Both the position numbers and the translations under genes were made by a program. Below, in pieces: positions 24,844 to 33,030 of a stretch of 53,310 bases of DNA (positions are counted from its first letter, which is position 1; each line of letters starts with the position of its first letter). The stretch spans positions 1 to 53,310 of the forward strand of contig JAGHUQ010000113.1 of assembly GCA_018064725.1 (NCBI GenBank), read 5' to 3'. The DNA comes from Candidatus Cryptobacteroides caccocaballi. Its GTDB lineage: Bacteria; Bacteroidota; Bacteroidia; Bacteroidales; UBA932. The notes under the pieces are model-generated. The model saw only the letters and a program-made list of their open reading frames with translations, ran no database searches and was not told where the DNA came from.

Positions 24844-26448
24844 TTACCAGGCAAAGGTAAACTTGATGTCGGCAGGGATGAGTTCAAGTCGAACATTATG
24901 TCTGTCAGCATCGAGTTCACTATCAATCTCAGTATATGTCTTCACGAATTCCTTGGCACGCTGATAGTCACCAAGGGCCTGAATTTCCAGGAGCTCTGAG
25001 GCGAGAGCGTTGACAGCACTGTCCACTTTGTCCCAATTGATTGAATAAGTGCCGTTGTTATGTCTCTGAAAAGCTCCCTGAGCCTTGAGATAGTTGTAAC
25101 AGATAAGGTTACCCTGACCAACCACCTCGGTGTTACCGAAGCGGGATGCCCTGAGCGTACTTGCCAGGAAAGTTGCGAATGCATTTTTGCTGGTTACGAT
25201 ATCCTTGGTCTCAATCAGATGAATCATCTGGTTGGTGAAAAATACGCCGAGGATGAGGGCTTTTGCCTCCTCGATCACACCTGCATAGTTTCCAAGAACC
25301 TCGCCTACCTCTGCACCCTCAACAGTAGTCTTCACTCCAAGGCCGTGCGCAATCTCACGGAAGGCGACATTCCAGAAGAAAGCATCGTGGTCTACCAGAT
25401 CACGGTCGGCATCGCCGAGCATGAACTGTCCCATCGGATAAACGATATGGTGGAACTTGGCGCTGATAACATTCTTCATGAGTATGGTACGTGTACCCAG
25501 CTCGGCCTGAACGGCGGTATCGAAAGGCAGGTTGATGGCCATGTCCTTGATGGCAGCATTAGCCTCACCGGAGTAATAGAGCGCATCACAGACGAAGAGA
25601 GTGGACTTGCCACCTGGGATGAAAGTCTTATACTCACTCTTGCATGGAAGGGATTCCTGCATGGATCCGATCATATCAACAAACTTGCCGATGCGATCGG
25701 TAAGTTTCACATCCTTGAGCACGACATATGCGCTGTAGGATCTCTTGATACCGAAACGATGGTCATCCTTGTTCTCGTTAGGACCGATAACGAGGTCCAT
25801 GCGGCTATCATCCATATTGAGCCACTTTTCCTCGCTCTCCATGTAATCATCTGTCTCGAGAGCTTTTGCCTTGGCGTCGAGATACTCTCTGACAGAAGGG
25901 ACGATGGTTATGTCAGCTGCTGCACGAAGATATCTGCAAATCTTCTCGATATGCTCGGCATACTCATCATGATACCACACTGCCTTGAGATTACCTTCCT
26001 CATCCCTGCGGATGACTGTGTAAGGGCTGTACTTGTCAGGATCATCGCACGCCTGGAACTCCTCGTCAGACATGTACTCCGGATAGAAGCACATGCCCTC
26101 AGGCATATGGAGCACATAACCGCGAAGGAATGACTTTCCTGTAAGTCGGTCCCATGGTCCATAATTGATCATGGCGTAGTCCTTGAAAGGGCCATTGTCG
26201 AGACTGTCTATCGCAGCCTTGTCGCCGAAAGCCTGCTTCCAATAGATCTTATCCACCTCCATGGCTGCAAACCTGTACAGATTGAGGACTTCCTTTCCGT
26301 TATCGCTGATACCGTCAAGAAGTGCATCCTCTCCTTCGGTTCCGATCACGACAGTGGCGTAATCAGCCAGACGTGAATACCTTTTTGATTCAGAGCAGCC
26401 AGCAAGTACTGCAACGGCTGCGAGCAGCAAGAATATATTCTTTTTCAT
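24844..26448 (-). CDS. M49 (dipeptidyl peptidase III-like) lipoprotein with altered zinc motif
   Basis: 534 residues. A signal peptide ends in the lipobox LAGC (C18), so it should be lipid-anchored. The body resembles the short bacterial relatives of dipeptidyl peptidase III, including a DHDAFFWNVAF lead-in to the zinc region and a later IEEAKALILG segment (E393/E394) that fits the downstream glutamate ligand. However, the expected HExxH reads REIAH (R364, H368): the first histidine is an arginine encoded by CGT. Loss of one zinc ligand could mean an inactive or re-purposed enzyme. I start at ATG 26448; twenty extra upstream codons give no signal peptide. It lies between two DASS carriers. 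Confidence 0.7.
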   Translation of the reverse strand: MKKNIFLLLAAVAVLAGCSESKRYSRLADYATVVIGTEGEDALLDGISDNGKEVLNLYRFAAMEVDKIYWKQAFGDKAAIDSLDNGPFKDYAMINYGPWDRLTGKSFLRGYVLHMPEGMCFYPEYMSDEEFQACDDPDKYSPYTVIRRDEEGNLKAVWYHDEYAEHIEKICRYLRAAADITIVPSVREYLDAKAKALETDDYMESEEKWLNMDDSRMDLVIGPNENKDDHRFGIKRSYSAYVVLKDVKLTDRIGKFVDMIGSMQESLPCKSEYKTFIPGGKSTLFVCDALYYSGEANAAIKDMAINLPFDTAVQAELGTRTILMKNVISAKFHHIVYPMGQFMLGDADRDLVDHDAFFWNVAFREIAHGLGVKTTVEGAEVGEVLGNYAGVIEEAKALILGVFFTNQMIHLIETKDIVTSKNAFATFLASTLRASRFGNTEVVGQGNLICYNYLKAQGAFQRHNNGTYSINWDKVDSAVNALASELLEIQALGDYQRAKEFVKTYTEIDSELDADRHNVRLELIPADIKFTFAW

Positions 26449-26482
26449 TTTAAATAAATTGCCTTGAAAGATATGCGGCCGG

Positions 26483-27988
26483 CTAACCGATAAATCCATT
26501 TGAGCCAAGCACGATGAGCATCAGGTATCCGAGTACGAGGCCGCAGATACCCATGATAAGACCGGTCTTTGCCATATCTTTCTGTTCAAAGAGACCGGTA
26601 GATGCTGCAATTGCATTTGGCGGAGTAGAGATTGGAAGAACCATACCGAGTGATGATCCGATCGCCACACCGATGAGAAGGGTTGTGACGCCACCGAGAG
26701 GTGCAAGGTTCTCTGCCACCTCCATGCTTGATCCGACTGCAGCGAGGATTGGCACGAGCAGTGATGCAGTAGCTGTATGAGAGATGAAATTAGCCATCGC
26801 ATAACAGATAAGGCCAGAACCGATAACCATCACCACTGCAGGCCATGTCTCAAATGGGATTGTTGCGATGAGAGTCTTTGCGAGACCGGTTTCCTGGAGA
26901 CCTACGCCGAGAGCGAAACCACCTGCAACCATCCAGAGTACGCTCCAGTTGATCTCTTCGAGGTCACGCTTGGTGAGGATGCCACAGATTGCGAAGACAC
27001 CGACAGGGAGCATCGCGACAACATTTGAGTTTACGCCTACTGCCTTGTCGAGCACCCAGAGAAGTACCGTAGCGGCAAAAGTAACATATACGACGATCGA
27101 ACGCCAATCCTTCTTGGTTTCACCGGCGATGTTAAGTTCGATTTTGTCCGCCTTGAATGGGAACAGTTTGAGAAGCATCACCCAACCGAGAAGAAGAAGG
27201 ACGATCGTTAGCGGAACCATGAAGGCCATCCACTGACCGAAACCGATATTGATTCCTATCTCACTCATGTACTTGAGAGCAATCGCGTTAGGAGGGGTTC
27301 CGATAGGAGTGCCCATACCACCCACATTAGCTGCGATCGGGATTGAGAGCGCAAGTGCGATCTTACCCTTTCCATCTGCAGGGAGAGCTTTGAGGATAGG
27401 AGCAAGGAGTGACAGCATCATAGCTGCTGTAGCGGTGTTGCTGAGGAACATGGAGAACACTCCGGTAACAAGGATGAAACCGAGTGTCACAAACTTGGGA
27501 TTTGTGCCGAATGGCTTGAGCATCACTCTCGCGAGAGTGAGATCAAGGCCGCTCTTTGAGGCTGCAATCGCAAGGACAAAGCCTCCGATGAACAGCATGA
27601 TGATAGGATCCGCGAAGCAGTGAAGCAACGACTTATAGCTGGTCTGGACGCCGAGAAGCGTCGGATTGCCCTTCGTAAAGAAAATCAAACTGCTGTCTGA
27701 TGTCATGAAAAGCAGCAATACTACCACCATGACCGATGTAGTCCATGCTGGAACCGCCTCAAAAAGCCACATCAGGATTGCGAAGACAAAAATCGCCATT
27801 GTTCTTTTCTGGATGAGAGTGAGGCCCACTATCCAGTTCTCCATAGGAAGACAACAGATTGTCAGGGCGACTACGACCGCAATTACCAGCTTGATAACTC
27901 TGGAAACGGTTTTATCCTCTGTCCTGTGCTGTTTCTTCCACTCATGGTACTGTTCCACGAGGTGATAACCAGGGAAGATCTTGAACAT
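26483..27988 (-). CDS. DASS/SLC13-family sodium:anion symporter (copy 2)
   Basis: 501 residues, about eleven helices, with a charged N-terminal tail (EQYHEWKKQHRTEDK). Hallmarks are SNTATAAMM and GTPPNAIA in the first repeat, and SHTATASLL and STPPNAIA in the second. The second SNT motif reads SHT, so an asparagine that coordinates substrate or sodium in VcINDY is a histidine. It is clearly paralogous to copy 1 but diverged. It leads the transcription unit, with a promoter about 66 bases upstream. Confidence 0.9.
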   Translation of the reverse strand: MFKIFPGYHLVEQYHEWKKQHRTEDKTVSRVIKLVIAVVVALTICCLPMENWIVGLTLIQKRTMAIFVFAILMWLFEAVPAWTTSVMVVVLLLFMTSDSSLIFFTKGNPTLLGVQTSYKSLLHCFADPIIMLFIGGFVLAIAASKSGLDLTLARVMLKPFGTNPKFVTLGFILVTGVFSMFLSNTATAAMMLSLLAPILKALPADGKGKIALALSIPIAANVGGMGTPIGTPPNAIALKYMSEIGINIGFGQWMAFMVPLTIVLLLLGWVMLLKLFPFKADKIELNIAGETKKDWRSIVVYVTFAATVLLWVLDKAVGVNSNVVAMLPVGVFAICGILTKRDLEEINWSVLWMVAGGFALGVGLQETGLAKTLIATIPFETWPAVVMVIGSGLICYAMANFISHTATASLLVPILAAVGSSMEVAENLAPLGGVTTLLIGVAIGSSLGMVLPISTPPNAIAASTGLFEQKDMAKTGLIMGICGLVLGYLMLIVLGSNGFIG

Positions 27989-28026
27989 ATAATACTAAAT
28001 TAGAAACTTTAAATCGTTCTCAAACG

Positions 28027-28039
28027 GAGCAGTCTGCTC
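28027..28039 (-). promoter_or_regulatory. Hairpin GAGCAG-A-CTGCTC in the leader of DASS copy 2
   Basis: A perfect 6-1-6 inverted repeat lying in the predicted 5' leader, preceded on the minus strand by eight Ts. It may be a protein-binding site or leader hairpin; the function is unknown. Confidence 0.35.
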
Positions 28040-28053
28040 AAAAAAAACGGTCG

Positions 28054-28061
28054 CAAAGATA
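28054..28061 (-). promoter_or_regulatory. -7 element TATCTTTG for DASS copy 2
   Basis: A perfect TAnnTTTG match that would give a leader of about 60 nt. It likely drives the carrier and the M49-like lipoprotein, and perhaps the genes beyond. Confidence 0.65.
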
Positions 28062-28077
28062 GATATTTATTTAGTAT

Positions 28078-28098
28078 TATTAGAATAATTGTCTAATA
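28078..28098 (-). promoter_or_regulatory. 7-7-7 dyad TATTAGA/TCTAATA upstream of the DASS copy 2 promoter
   Basis: A perfect inverted repeat with a 7-bp spacer covering roughly the -25 to -45 region of the promoter. Position and symmetry suit a regulator-binding site. The rest of the 225-bp gap (27989-28213) holds the leader, this site and the nitroreductase terminator. Confidence 0.4.
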
Positions 28099-28138
28099 TT
28101 TACGCACATAACAGCACTATCAGAGCGCGTCTGGGCCA

Positions 28139-28193
28139 TAAAAATGAATCTGCCGCAGTCGGATGGCGGCTGTAAGCCTCCGCTGCGGCAGAT
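28139..28193 (-). terminator. Terminator after the nitroreductase gene
   Basis: An 11-bp perfect stem (ATCTGCCGCAG with CTGCGGCAGAT) enclosing further GC-rich pairing, followed on the minus strand by TTCATTTTTAT. The T-tract is interrupted, so the strength is uncertain. Confidence 0.7.
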
Positions 28194-28213
28194 GTATCGT
28201 AATATCGGACCTG

Positions 28214-28720
28214 CTACTCGGCCTCGTAACCGAGAGCCACGACGCAGAGTATTCCGAATTCAGGACGGATGCCGAGCAGTTCCCTGACATAGTCCTCCGC
28301 CATCCCCTCAGGATGGCCCTTTCTGACCTCCGGATCAGGATCTGCGGCATACTTGCTGCGCACACGTCCGTTGACATGTACCCAACAGCTGCCCAGACCG
28401 TGTTCCACTGCGGAAAGCTGGAGGAAAGTCGTGCTGATGGCACAGTTGACCTCCCAGAGATCGGTCTTCTCCTTGTTTCCGAGGACGACGATGACAGCTG
28501 GAGCATTCTTCATGAATGTCGAGCCTGACTCCCTCATCTCAGAGAGTGCCACTATGGTATCATGGTCCTCCACGACCACGAACTCCGAACTCTTGGTATT
28601 CTTGCTTGAAGGTGCGGTAGTGGCCTCCTCGATGATCTTATCGATGATTTCACGAGGGACTTCCCTGTCCTCAAAGCGTCTTACGCTGTGCCTTGCGGCG
28701 ATCAATTCCTGATATTCCAT
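28214..28720 (-). CDS. Nitroreductase-family FMN-dependent oxidoreductase
   Basis: 168 residues, a short member of the family. It opens with the FMN-binding pattern LIAARHSVRRFEDREVP (about residues 6-22) and continues with ATTAPSSKNTKSSEFVVV (about 33-50) and GLGSCWVHVNG. These enzymes reduce nitro compounds or quinones with NAD(P)H; the natural substrate is not known. It follows gdhA after 9 bp, so the two are co-transcribed. Confidence 0.88.
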   Translation of the reverse strand: MEYQELIAARHSVRRFEDREVPREIIDKIIEEATTAPSSKNTKSSEFVVVEDHDTIVALSEMRESGSTFMKNAPAVIVVLGNKEKTDLWEVNCAISTTFLQLSAVEHGLGSCWVHVNGRVRSKYAADPDPEVRKGHPEGMAEDYVRELLGIRPEFGILCVVALGYEAE

Positions 28721-28729
28721 ATTCTTTTT

Positions 28730-30073
28730 TTAGATAATTCCCTGCTCGAGCATAGCCTGAGCAACCTTCATGAAGCCTGCAATGTTCGCACCCTTGACGT
28801 AATCGATGGTTCCGTCTGGCTGAGTACCGAACTTGACGCACTGCTCATGGATGCTCTGCATGATCTGATGGAGCTTTGAGTCGACCTCGTCCGCGGTCCA
28901 GCTGATATGGGCAGCATTCTGGGTCATCTCGAGACCTGAAGTAGCTACGCCACCTGCGTTGACAGCCTTACCTGGAGCGAAGAGGACTCCGTTATGCTGG
29001 AAGAAGTGGATGGCACCTGGCTGGCAGCCCATGTTTGAAACCTCACAGCAGCACCAGCATCCGTTTGCCTTGAGCTCCTTGGCGTCATCCTCAGAAAGCT
29101 CGTTCTGGAATGCGCAAGGAAGGGCGATGTCTACAGGAATGCTCCAAGATTTCTTGCCTGCGATAAACTTAGCCTGCTCTGGGAACCTTGATGCCATATC
29201 CTCGACCTTGTCGCGGTTAGAAGCACGCATCACGAGCATATAGTCGATCATTTCCTTGGTTATACCTGCAGGTATGTGGCAGACGCCGTCCGGACCGGAG
29301 ATGGCTACGACCTTGGCGCCGAGCTGGCTTGCCTTGATACAGGCACCCCATGCCACGTTACCGAAACCAGACACTGCAATGGTCTTACCTGCGATGTCCT
29401 TGCCGGCAGTGCGGAGCACATGATCCACGAAATAGAGAGCACCGAATCCGGTAGCCTCAGGACGAAGGATTGAACCTCCCCAAGTGCTGCCCTTTCCGGT
29501 AAGCACGCCTGTATTGTACTCGCGAGCAAGCTTCTTGTACATACCATACATATAGCCTATCTCACGTCCACCTACGCCGACGTCACCGGCAGGAACGTCC
29601 TGGTCAGGACCGATGCACTGCCAGAGCTCTGCCATGAATGCCTGGCAGAAACGCATGATTTCTGCGTTTGACTTGCCCTTCGGGTCGAAATCGGAGCCAC
29701 CCTTTGCACCACCCATAGGGAGAGTGGTGAGAGCGTTCTTGAAAGTCTGCTCGAAACCGAGGAACTTGAGCATTGAAGGAGTAACCGCCTTGTGGAAGCG
29801 GAGACCACCCTTGTATGGGCCGATAGCTGAATTGAACTGGATACGATAACCGGTGTTGGTCTGCACCTCGCCCATGTCATCGACCCAAGTCACACGGAAA
29901 GAGAAGATCCTGTCTGGTTCAACCATACGCTCAACGATCTTCGCCTTTTCGAACTCAGGATGCATGTTGTATACATCCTCGATTGATTCCAAAACCTCCT
30001 GTACTGCCTGGAGATACTCATTCTCACCAGGATACTTGGCCTGGAGCTTGGCCATGATTTCCGATGTTTTCAT
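28730..30073 (-). CDS. gdhA: NADP-type glutamate dehydrogenase
   Basis: 447 residues, the length of hexameric bacterial GDH. The glutamate-binding core is intact: GYRIQFNSAIGPYKGGLRFH (about 74-93), the active-site lysine in LPMGGAKGGSDFDPKGKS, and DVPAGDVGVGGREIGYM. The C-terminal Rossmann domain has VSGFGNVAWG, and near residue 350 a cysteine-rich stretch NGCWCCCEVSNMGC in place of the more familiar EGANMPT. It interconverts 2-oxoglutarate plus ammonia and glutamate, and is placed between the KorAB operon and a nitroreductase. I see no good -7 box in the 63-bp gap upstream. Confidence 0.95.
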   Translation of the reverse strand: MKTSEIMAKLQAKYPGENEYLQAVQEVLESIEDVYNMHPEFEKAKIVERMVEPDRIFSFRVTWVDDMGEVQTNTGYRIQFNSAIGPYKGGLRFHKAVTPSMLKFLGFEQTFKNALTTLPMGGAKGGSDFDPKGKSNAEIMRFCQAFMAELWQCIGPDQDVPAGDVGVGGREIGYMYGMYKKLAREYNTGVLTGKGSTWGGSILRPEATGFGALYFVDHVLRTAGKDIAGKTIAVSGFGNVAWGACIKASQLGAKVVAISGPDGVCHIPAGITKEMIDYMLVMRASNRDKVEDMASRFPEQAKFIAGKKSWSIPVDIALPCAFQNELSEDDAKELKANGCWCCCEVSNMGCQPGAIHFFQHNGVLFAPGKAVNAGGVATSGLEMTQNAAHISWTADEVDSKLHQIMQSIHEQCVKFGTQPDGTIDYVKGANIAGFMKVAQAMLEQGII

Positions 30074-30136
30074 TGAAAAATCAGTTATTAGTATTAGTGT
30101 TATAAAACGGGGAGGTCTGTAAAGTTCGTCTTTTTC

Positions 30137-31204
30137 CTACTTGATTGAATCAACCCTGAGGAACTTGAACGCATTCAGGATAAGCCTTGGGAGAGACTTG
30201 TGCTCGTTCTTGTTCTTGAGATTGATGTATATACCGAGTTTCTTGAGGACAGGAATCTTGAATGTCTCGACGAACTCGATGAGAGTGCCGTCCGGATCCT
30301 CGACATAGGTGAAATGACCGTCTGCCTCGCCCATCTGGAAATCCTCGCCGCCATCGCAGACGAAGTCGTGTCCGAGAGCATTGGCCCTTTCGCGGATACC
30401 CTTCATATTCTTCACGTCGAAGCAGAGCTGGATGAATCCGGGATCACCCCACCAACGACCTTCGAAAAGTTTGACAGGAGTCCTGTCGAGACACTGAAGG
30501 AGCTCGATATGGCCGGTGCCATAGACTGGTGAAAGCGGTCCCTCGTTAGGCTCTGTCCTCTCGAGAAGAACCCTGCGGAACTTTCCGTTGCCACATGGAA
30601 GTGACTTGAGATCCTCGAACTCGCCAGTCTGGTCATATACGACCTTGTCGAAACCGACAAGCTTCGCATAGAACTCGAGAGACTTGTCCATGTCGCTCAC
30701 GCCGATGATTTCGCCGTCTACGCCACCTGTAGGATAGCCGAGATTCTTGAACACATAAGAATCCTCGATCACATCGAAGCAGTTGCCGTACGGATCCTGC
30801 ATGAAGAAATGCCTCTTACCTGAAGGTGCACATACGACAGCGCTCATGAGCTTGGCGCCTTCTACCTTGGAAATATGGGCATAAGCCTTTTCTGCATCGA
30901 GGCACTTGATCCTGCCCGCAAACATTCCGAGGTCTCCCGGACGAGCAGGCTCTGTCGGCCAATGGAGGTTATTGTCCATAGGCTGCCAGATTTCGAATCC
31001 GCCACCGCCCTGAAGATTGACAGCGAGGACTGCCCTGCGCCTGCGTGGCTTACCTCCGGTGTATGGAAGCATGCGCTCCGCAACGCCGTCTGCATCGACG
31101 ACCTTGATGTCGCATCCGAATGCCTTGATATACCAGTTGTAGGCCTCTACCACGTCAGGGATGCCTATTCCTATCTGCTGTATTCCGCAAATTACTGTAT
31201 CCAT
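30137..31204 (-). CDS. Two-domain VOC (glyoxalase/dioxygenase fold) protein
   Basis: 355 residues with two vicinal-oxygen-chelate units, at about 5-130 (ICGIQQIGIGIPDVVEAYNWYIKAFG to DPYGNCFDVIED) and about 140-290 (IIGVSDMDKSLEFYAKLVGF to EDPDGTLIEFVE), then a basic tail. Layout resembles extradiol dioxygenase or HPPD-like proteins. The usual first metal-binding histidine of domain 1 is a glutamine here, so the ligand set is incomplete or shifted. The start at ATG 31204 avoids overlap with the upstream SDR gene, which ends 8 bp before. Catalytic role unknown. Confidence 0.75.
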   Translation of the reverse strand: MDTVICGIQQIGIGIPDVVEAYNWYIKAFGCDIKVVDADGVAERMLPYTGGKPRRRRAVLAVNLQGGGGFEIWQPMDNNLHWPTEPARPGDLGMFAGRIKCLDAEKAYAHISKVEGAKLMSAVVCAPSGKRHFFMQDPYGNCFDVIEDSYVFKNLGYPTGGVDGEIIGVSDMDKSLEFYAKLVGFDKVVYDQTGEFEDLKSLPCGNGKFRRVLLERTEPNEGPLSPVYGTGHIELLQCLDRTPVKLFEGRWWGDPGFIQLCFDVKNMKGIRERANALGHDFVCDGGEDFQMGEADGHFTYVEDPDGTLIEFVETFKIPVLKKLGIYINLKNKNEHKSLPRLILNAFKFLRVDSIK

Positions 31205-31212
31205 AGATTGAT

Positions 31213-32007
31213 TTATGTTGCTGATACCTTGCCGGCGAGCTTGAAGAAGAGCGCCGGACAATACTTCTTGATATAGACCATCAGGAGTTCCACACCCCCG
31301 ATGAGTTGTCTGTGCTTGCACTTGGAGATGGCACGTACCGCAATCCTGGCACACTTGTCCACATCCATTCCGTTTGCCTGTCCGGCATCCATCTGTGAAT
31401 ATGTGGAGCCGTCACCGAGAACCGCGCTCTTGCTTATCTCTGTATTGATGCGTCCCGGAATGAGGAAAGTGACCTTAATGTTCGGATTCTCAAGCTCGAG
31501 AGCCTCAAAGAAGCCGAACAAGGCAGCCTTGGCCGCACAATATGCCGAGCGCAGAGGGAAACCGAAAAGTCCAGAGATCGAGGAGGTCACGGCAATGTTG
31601 ACCAACTTGGCAGAACGGAGCATGTAAGAGAGCTTCTTCGTAAGATAGACCGGACCGAAGTAGTCGGTTTCCATTATCTTCCTGTCAACGGAAATGTCCG
31701 TATCGAGGGTAAGCGCCCTCTGAGAGATTCCTGCATTGAGGACGAGGCAGTCGAAGCTTACCCCGCGTCCCTTGACGGTTTCCACGAATGCATCTATGGA
31801 CGATTCCGAAGAAAAGTCCACGACGAAGGCCTCGGCCTGCGCAGCACCGGCCTCCATGCAGCGTCTGCAAACATCCTCGAGCTTTGCCAGATTGCGCGCA
31901 GCAAGGAACAGGCGCGCCCCCTGTGCAGCAAACCTGCACGCGATCGCAGCGCCTATTCCCGAGCTCGCACCTGTCACCAGGATATTCTTTCCCTGATAAT
32001 CTATCAT
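31213..32007 (-). CDS. Short-chain dehydrogenase/reductase
   Basis: 264 residues with a classical SDR pattern: cofactor motif TGASSGIG (about 12-19), LNAGIS (about 91-96), catalytic Ser in VTSSISG (about 141) and Tyr-x3-Lys in SAYCAAKAALF (about 155). A hydrophobic C-terminal stretch (LLMVYIKKYCPALFF) resembles the membrane-associated SDR7 type. The substrate is unknown. It starts in the stop codon of korB (TAATG) and is followed 8 bp later by the VOC gene, so it belongs to the Kor transcription unit. Confidence 0.87.
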   Translation of the reverse strand: MIDYQGKNILVTGASSGIGAAIACRFAAQGARLFLAARNLAKLEDVCRRCMEAGAAQAEAFVVDFSSESSIDAFVETVKGRGVSFDCLVLNAGISQRALTLDTDISVDRKIMETDYFGPVYLTKKLSYMLRSAKLVNIAVTSSISGLFGFPLRSAYCAAKAALFGFFEALELENPNIKVTFLIPGRINTEISKSAVLGDGSTYSQMDAGQANGMDVDKCARIAVRAISKCKHRQLIGGVELLMVYIKKYCPALFFKLAGKVSAT

Positions 32008-33026
32008 TATTCTACAGTCCAGGTACTACCGCTATGGAGAAGTTCATCCATGCAGTGGATCTTGGATTTAACTGTAACGTCCTTAACCTGATCACGAACG
32101 CCGTCATCATAGGTCATTGCCTTCACGTCACGGATTACTCCGAGTGCGACAGGAAGGTCCGGACCCTTCATGTCAGCAAGCATCATATGGATGCCGACTG
32201 CCTCTGAATGTGCGTCATGAACGAGGATATCATCCTCAGTGATGCCATTCTCACCGATAGTCACTGCCCTGAGGCCCATGCCGTCAAGTACAAGACCCTT
32301 GTCGCGGTTCTTACCGAAGATCATCTTCTCGCCATGGCGGAGGACGATCGTACGATCTGCGCGAACTGCAGGATCAGAGATTGCCTTGTGGGTACCGTCA
32401 TTGAAGATCACGCAGTTGGTGAGCATCTCCATCACTGATGTACCGTCATGAAGGGCAGCCTGGGTCATGATCTCCTCATTGAGCTTGAGCTCAACGTCAA
32501 GGCTCCTTGCGAAGAAGGTACCCTTTGCTCCGAGCACGAGGCTACCAGGGGTGAAAGGCTGCTCCACTGTTCCGTAAGGAGAAGTCTTGGTGATGGCACC
32601 GAGCTTCGATGTAGGAGAGTACTGACCCTTGGTAAGACCATAGATCTGGTTGTTGAAGAGGATGATATTGATATCGATGTTCCTTCTGATAGCATGGATG
32701 AAGTGGTTACCACCGATTGCGAGAGCATCACCGTCACCGCAGGCCTGCCATACGGTAAGGTTAGGATTGGCAACCTTCACACCGGTAGAGATCGCAGTAG
32801 CACGACCGTGGATGCTATGGAAGCCATAGGTATTCATATAATATGGAAGACGTGAAGAACATCCGATACCGGATACTACCACGTACCTCTCCAAGTCATA
32901 GTTGAGAGCCTGGCTCACACGTGGGAGCGCTCTCTGGAGAGCAGCAAGGACGGCGTGGTCACCACAACCTGGGCACCAGCGAACTTCCTGATCGCTCTTG
33001 AAGTCTTTGAAAGTAAGGTTTGCCAT
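32007..33026 (-). CDS. korB: 2-oxoacid:ferredoxin oxidoreductase, beta subunit
   Basis: 339 residues. The thiamine diphosphate-binding region is intact (CGDGDALAIGGNHFIHAIRRN, followed by LFNNQIYGLTKGQYSPTS), and an early WCPGCGDHAVL motif (about 17-27) matches the beta subunit of 2-oxoglutarate- or related 2-oxoacid:ferredoxin oxidoreductases. With KorA it decarboxylates a 2-oxoacid, making acyl-CoA and reduced ferredoxin. 2-oxoglutarate is the likely substrate from family resemblance and proximity to gdhA (inference). It lies 4 bp after korA. Confidence 0.9.
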   Translation of the reverse strand: MANLTFKDFKSDQEVRWCPGCGDHAVLAALQRALPRVSQALNYDLERYVVVSGIGCSSRLPYYMNTYGFHSIHGRATAISTGVKVANPNLTVWQACGDGDALAIGGNHFIHAIRRNIDINIILFNNQIYGLTKGQYSPTSKLGAITKTSPYGTVEQPFTPGSLVLGAKGTFFARSLDVELKLNEEIMTQAALHDGTSVMEMLTNCVIFNDGTHKAISDPAVRADRTIVLRHGEKMIFGKNRDKGLVLDGMGLRAVTIGENGITEDDILVHDAHSEAVGIHMMLADMKGPDLPVALGVIRDVKAMTYDDGVRDQVKDVTVKSKIHCMDELLHSGSTWTVE

Positions 33027-33030
33027 CTCT

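Noticed and set aside
25060..26133. 357-codon open frame on the plus strand opposite the M49-like gene
   Set aside because: It is exactly antisense to a gene with a lipobox and family motifs, has no recognisable domain and arises from codon bias on the other strand.
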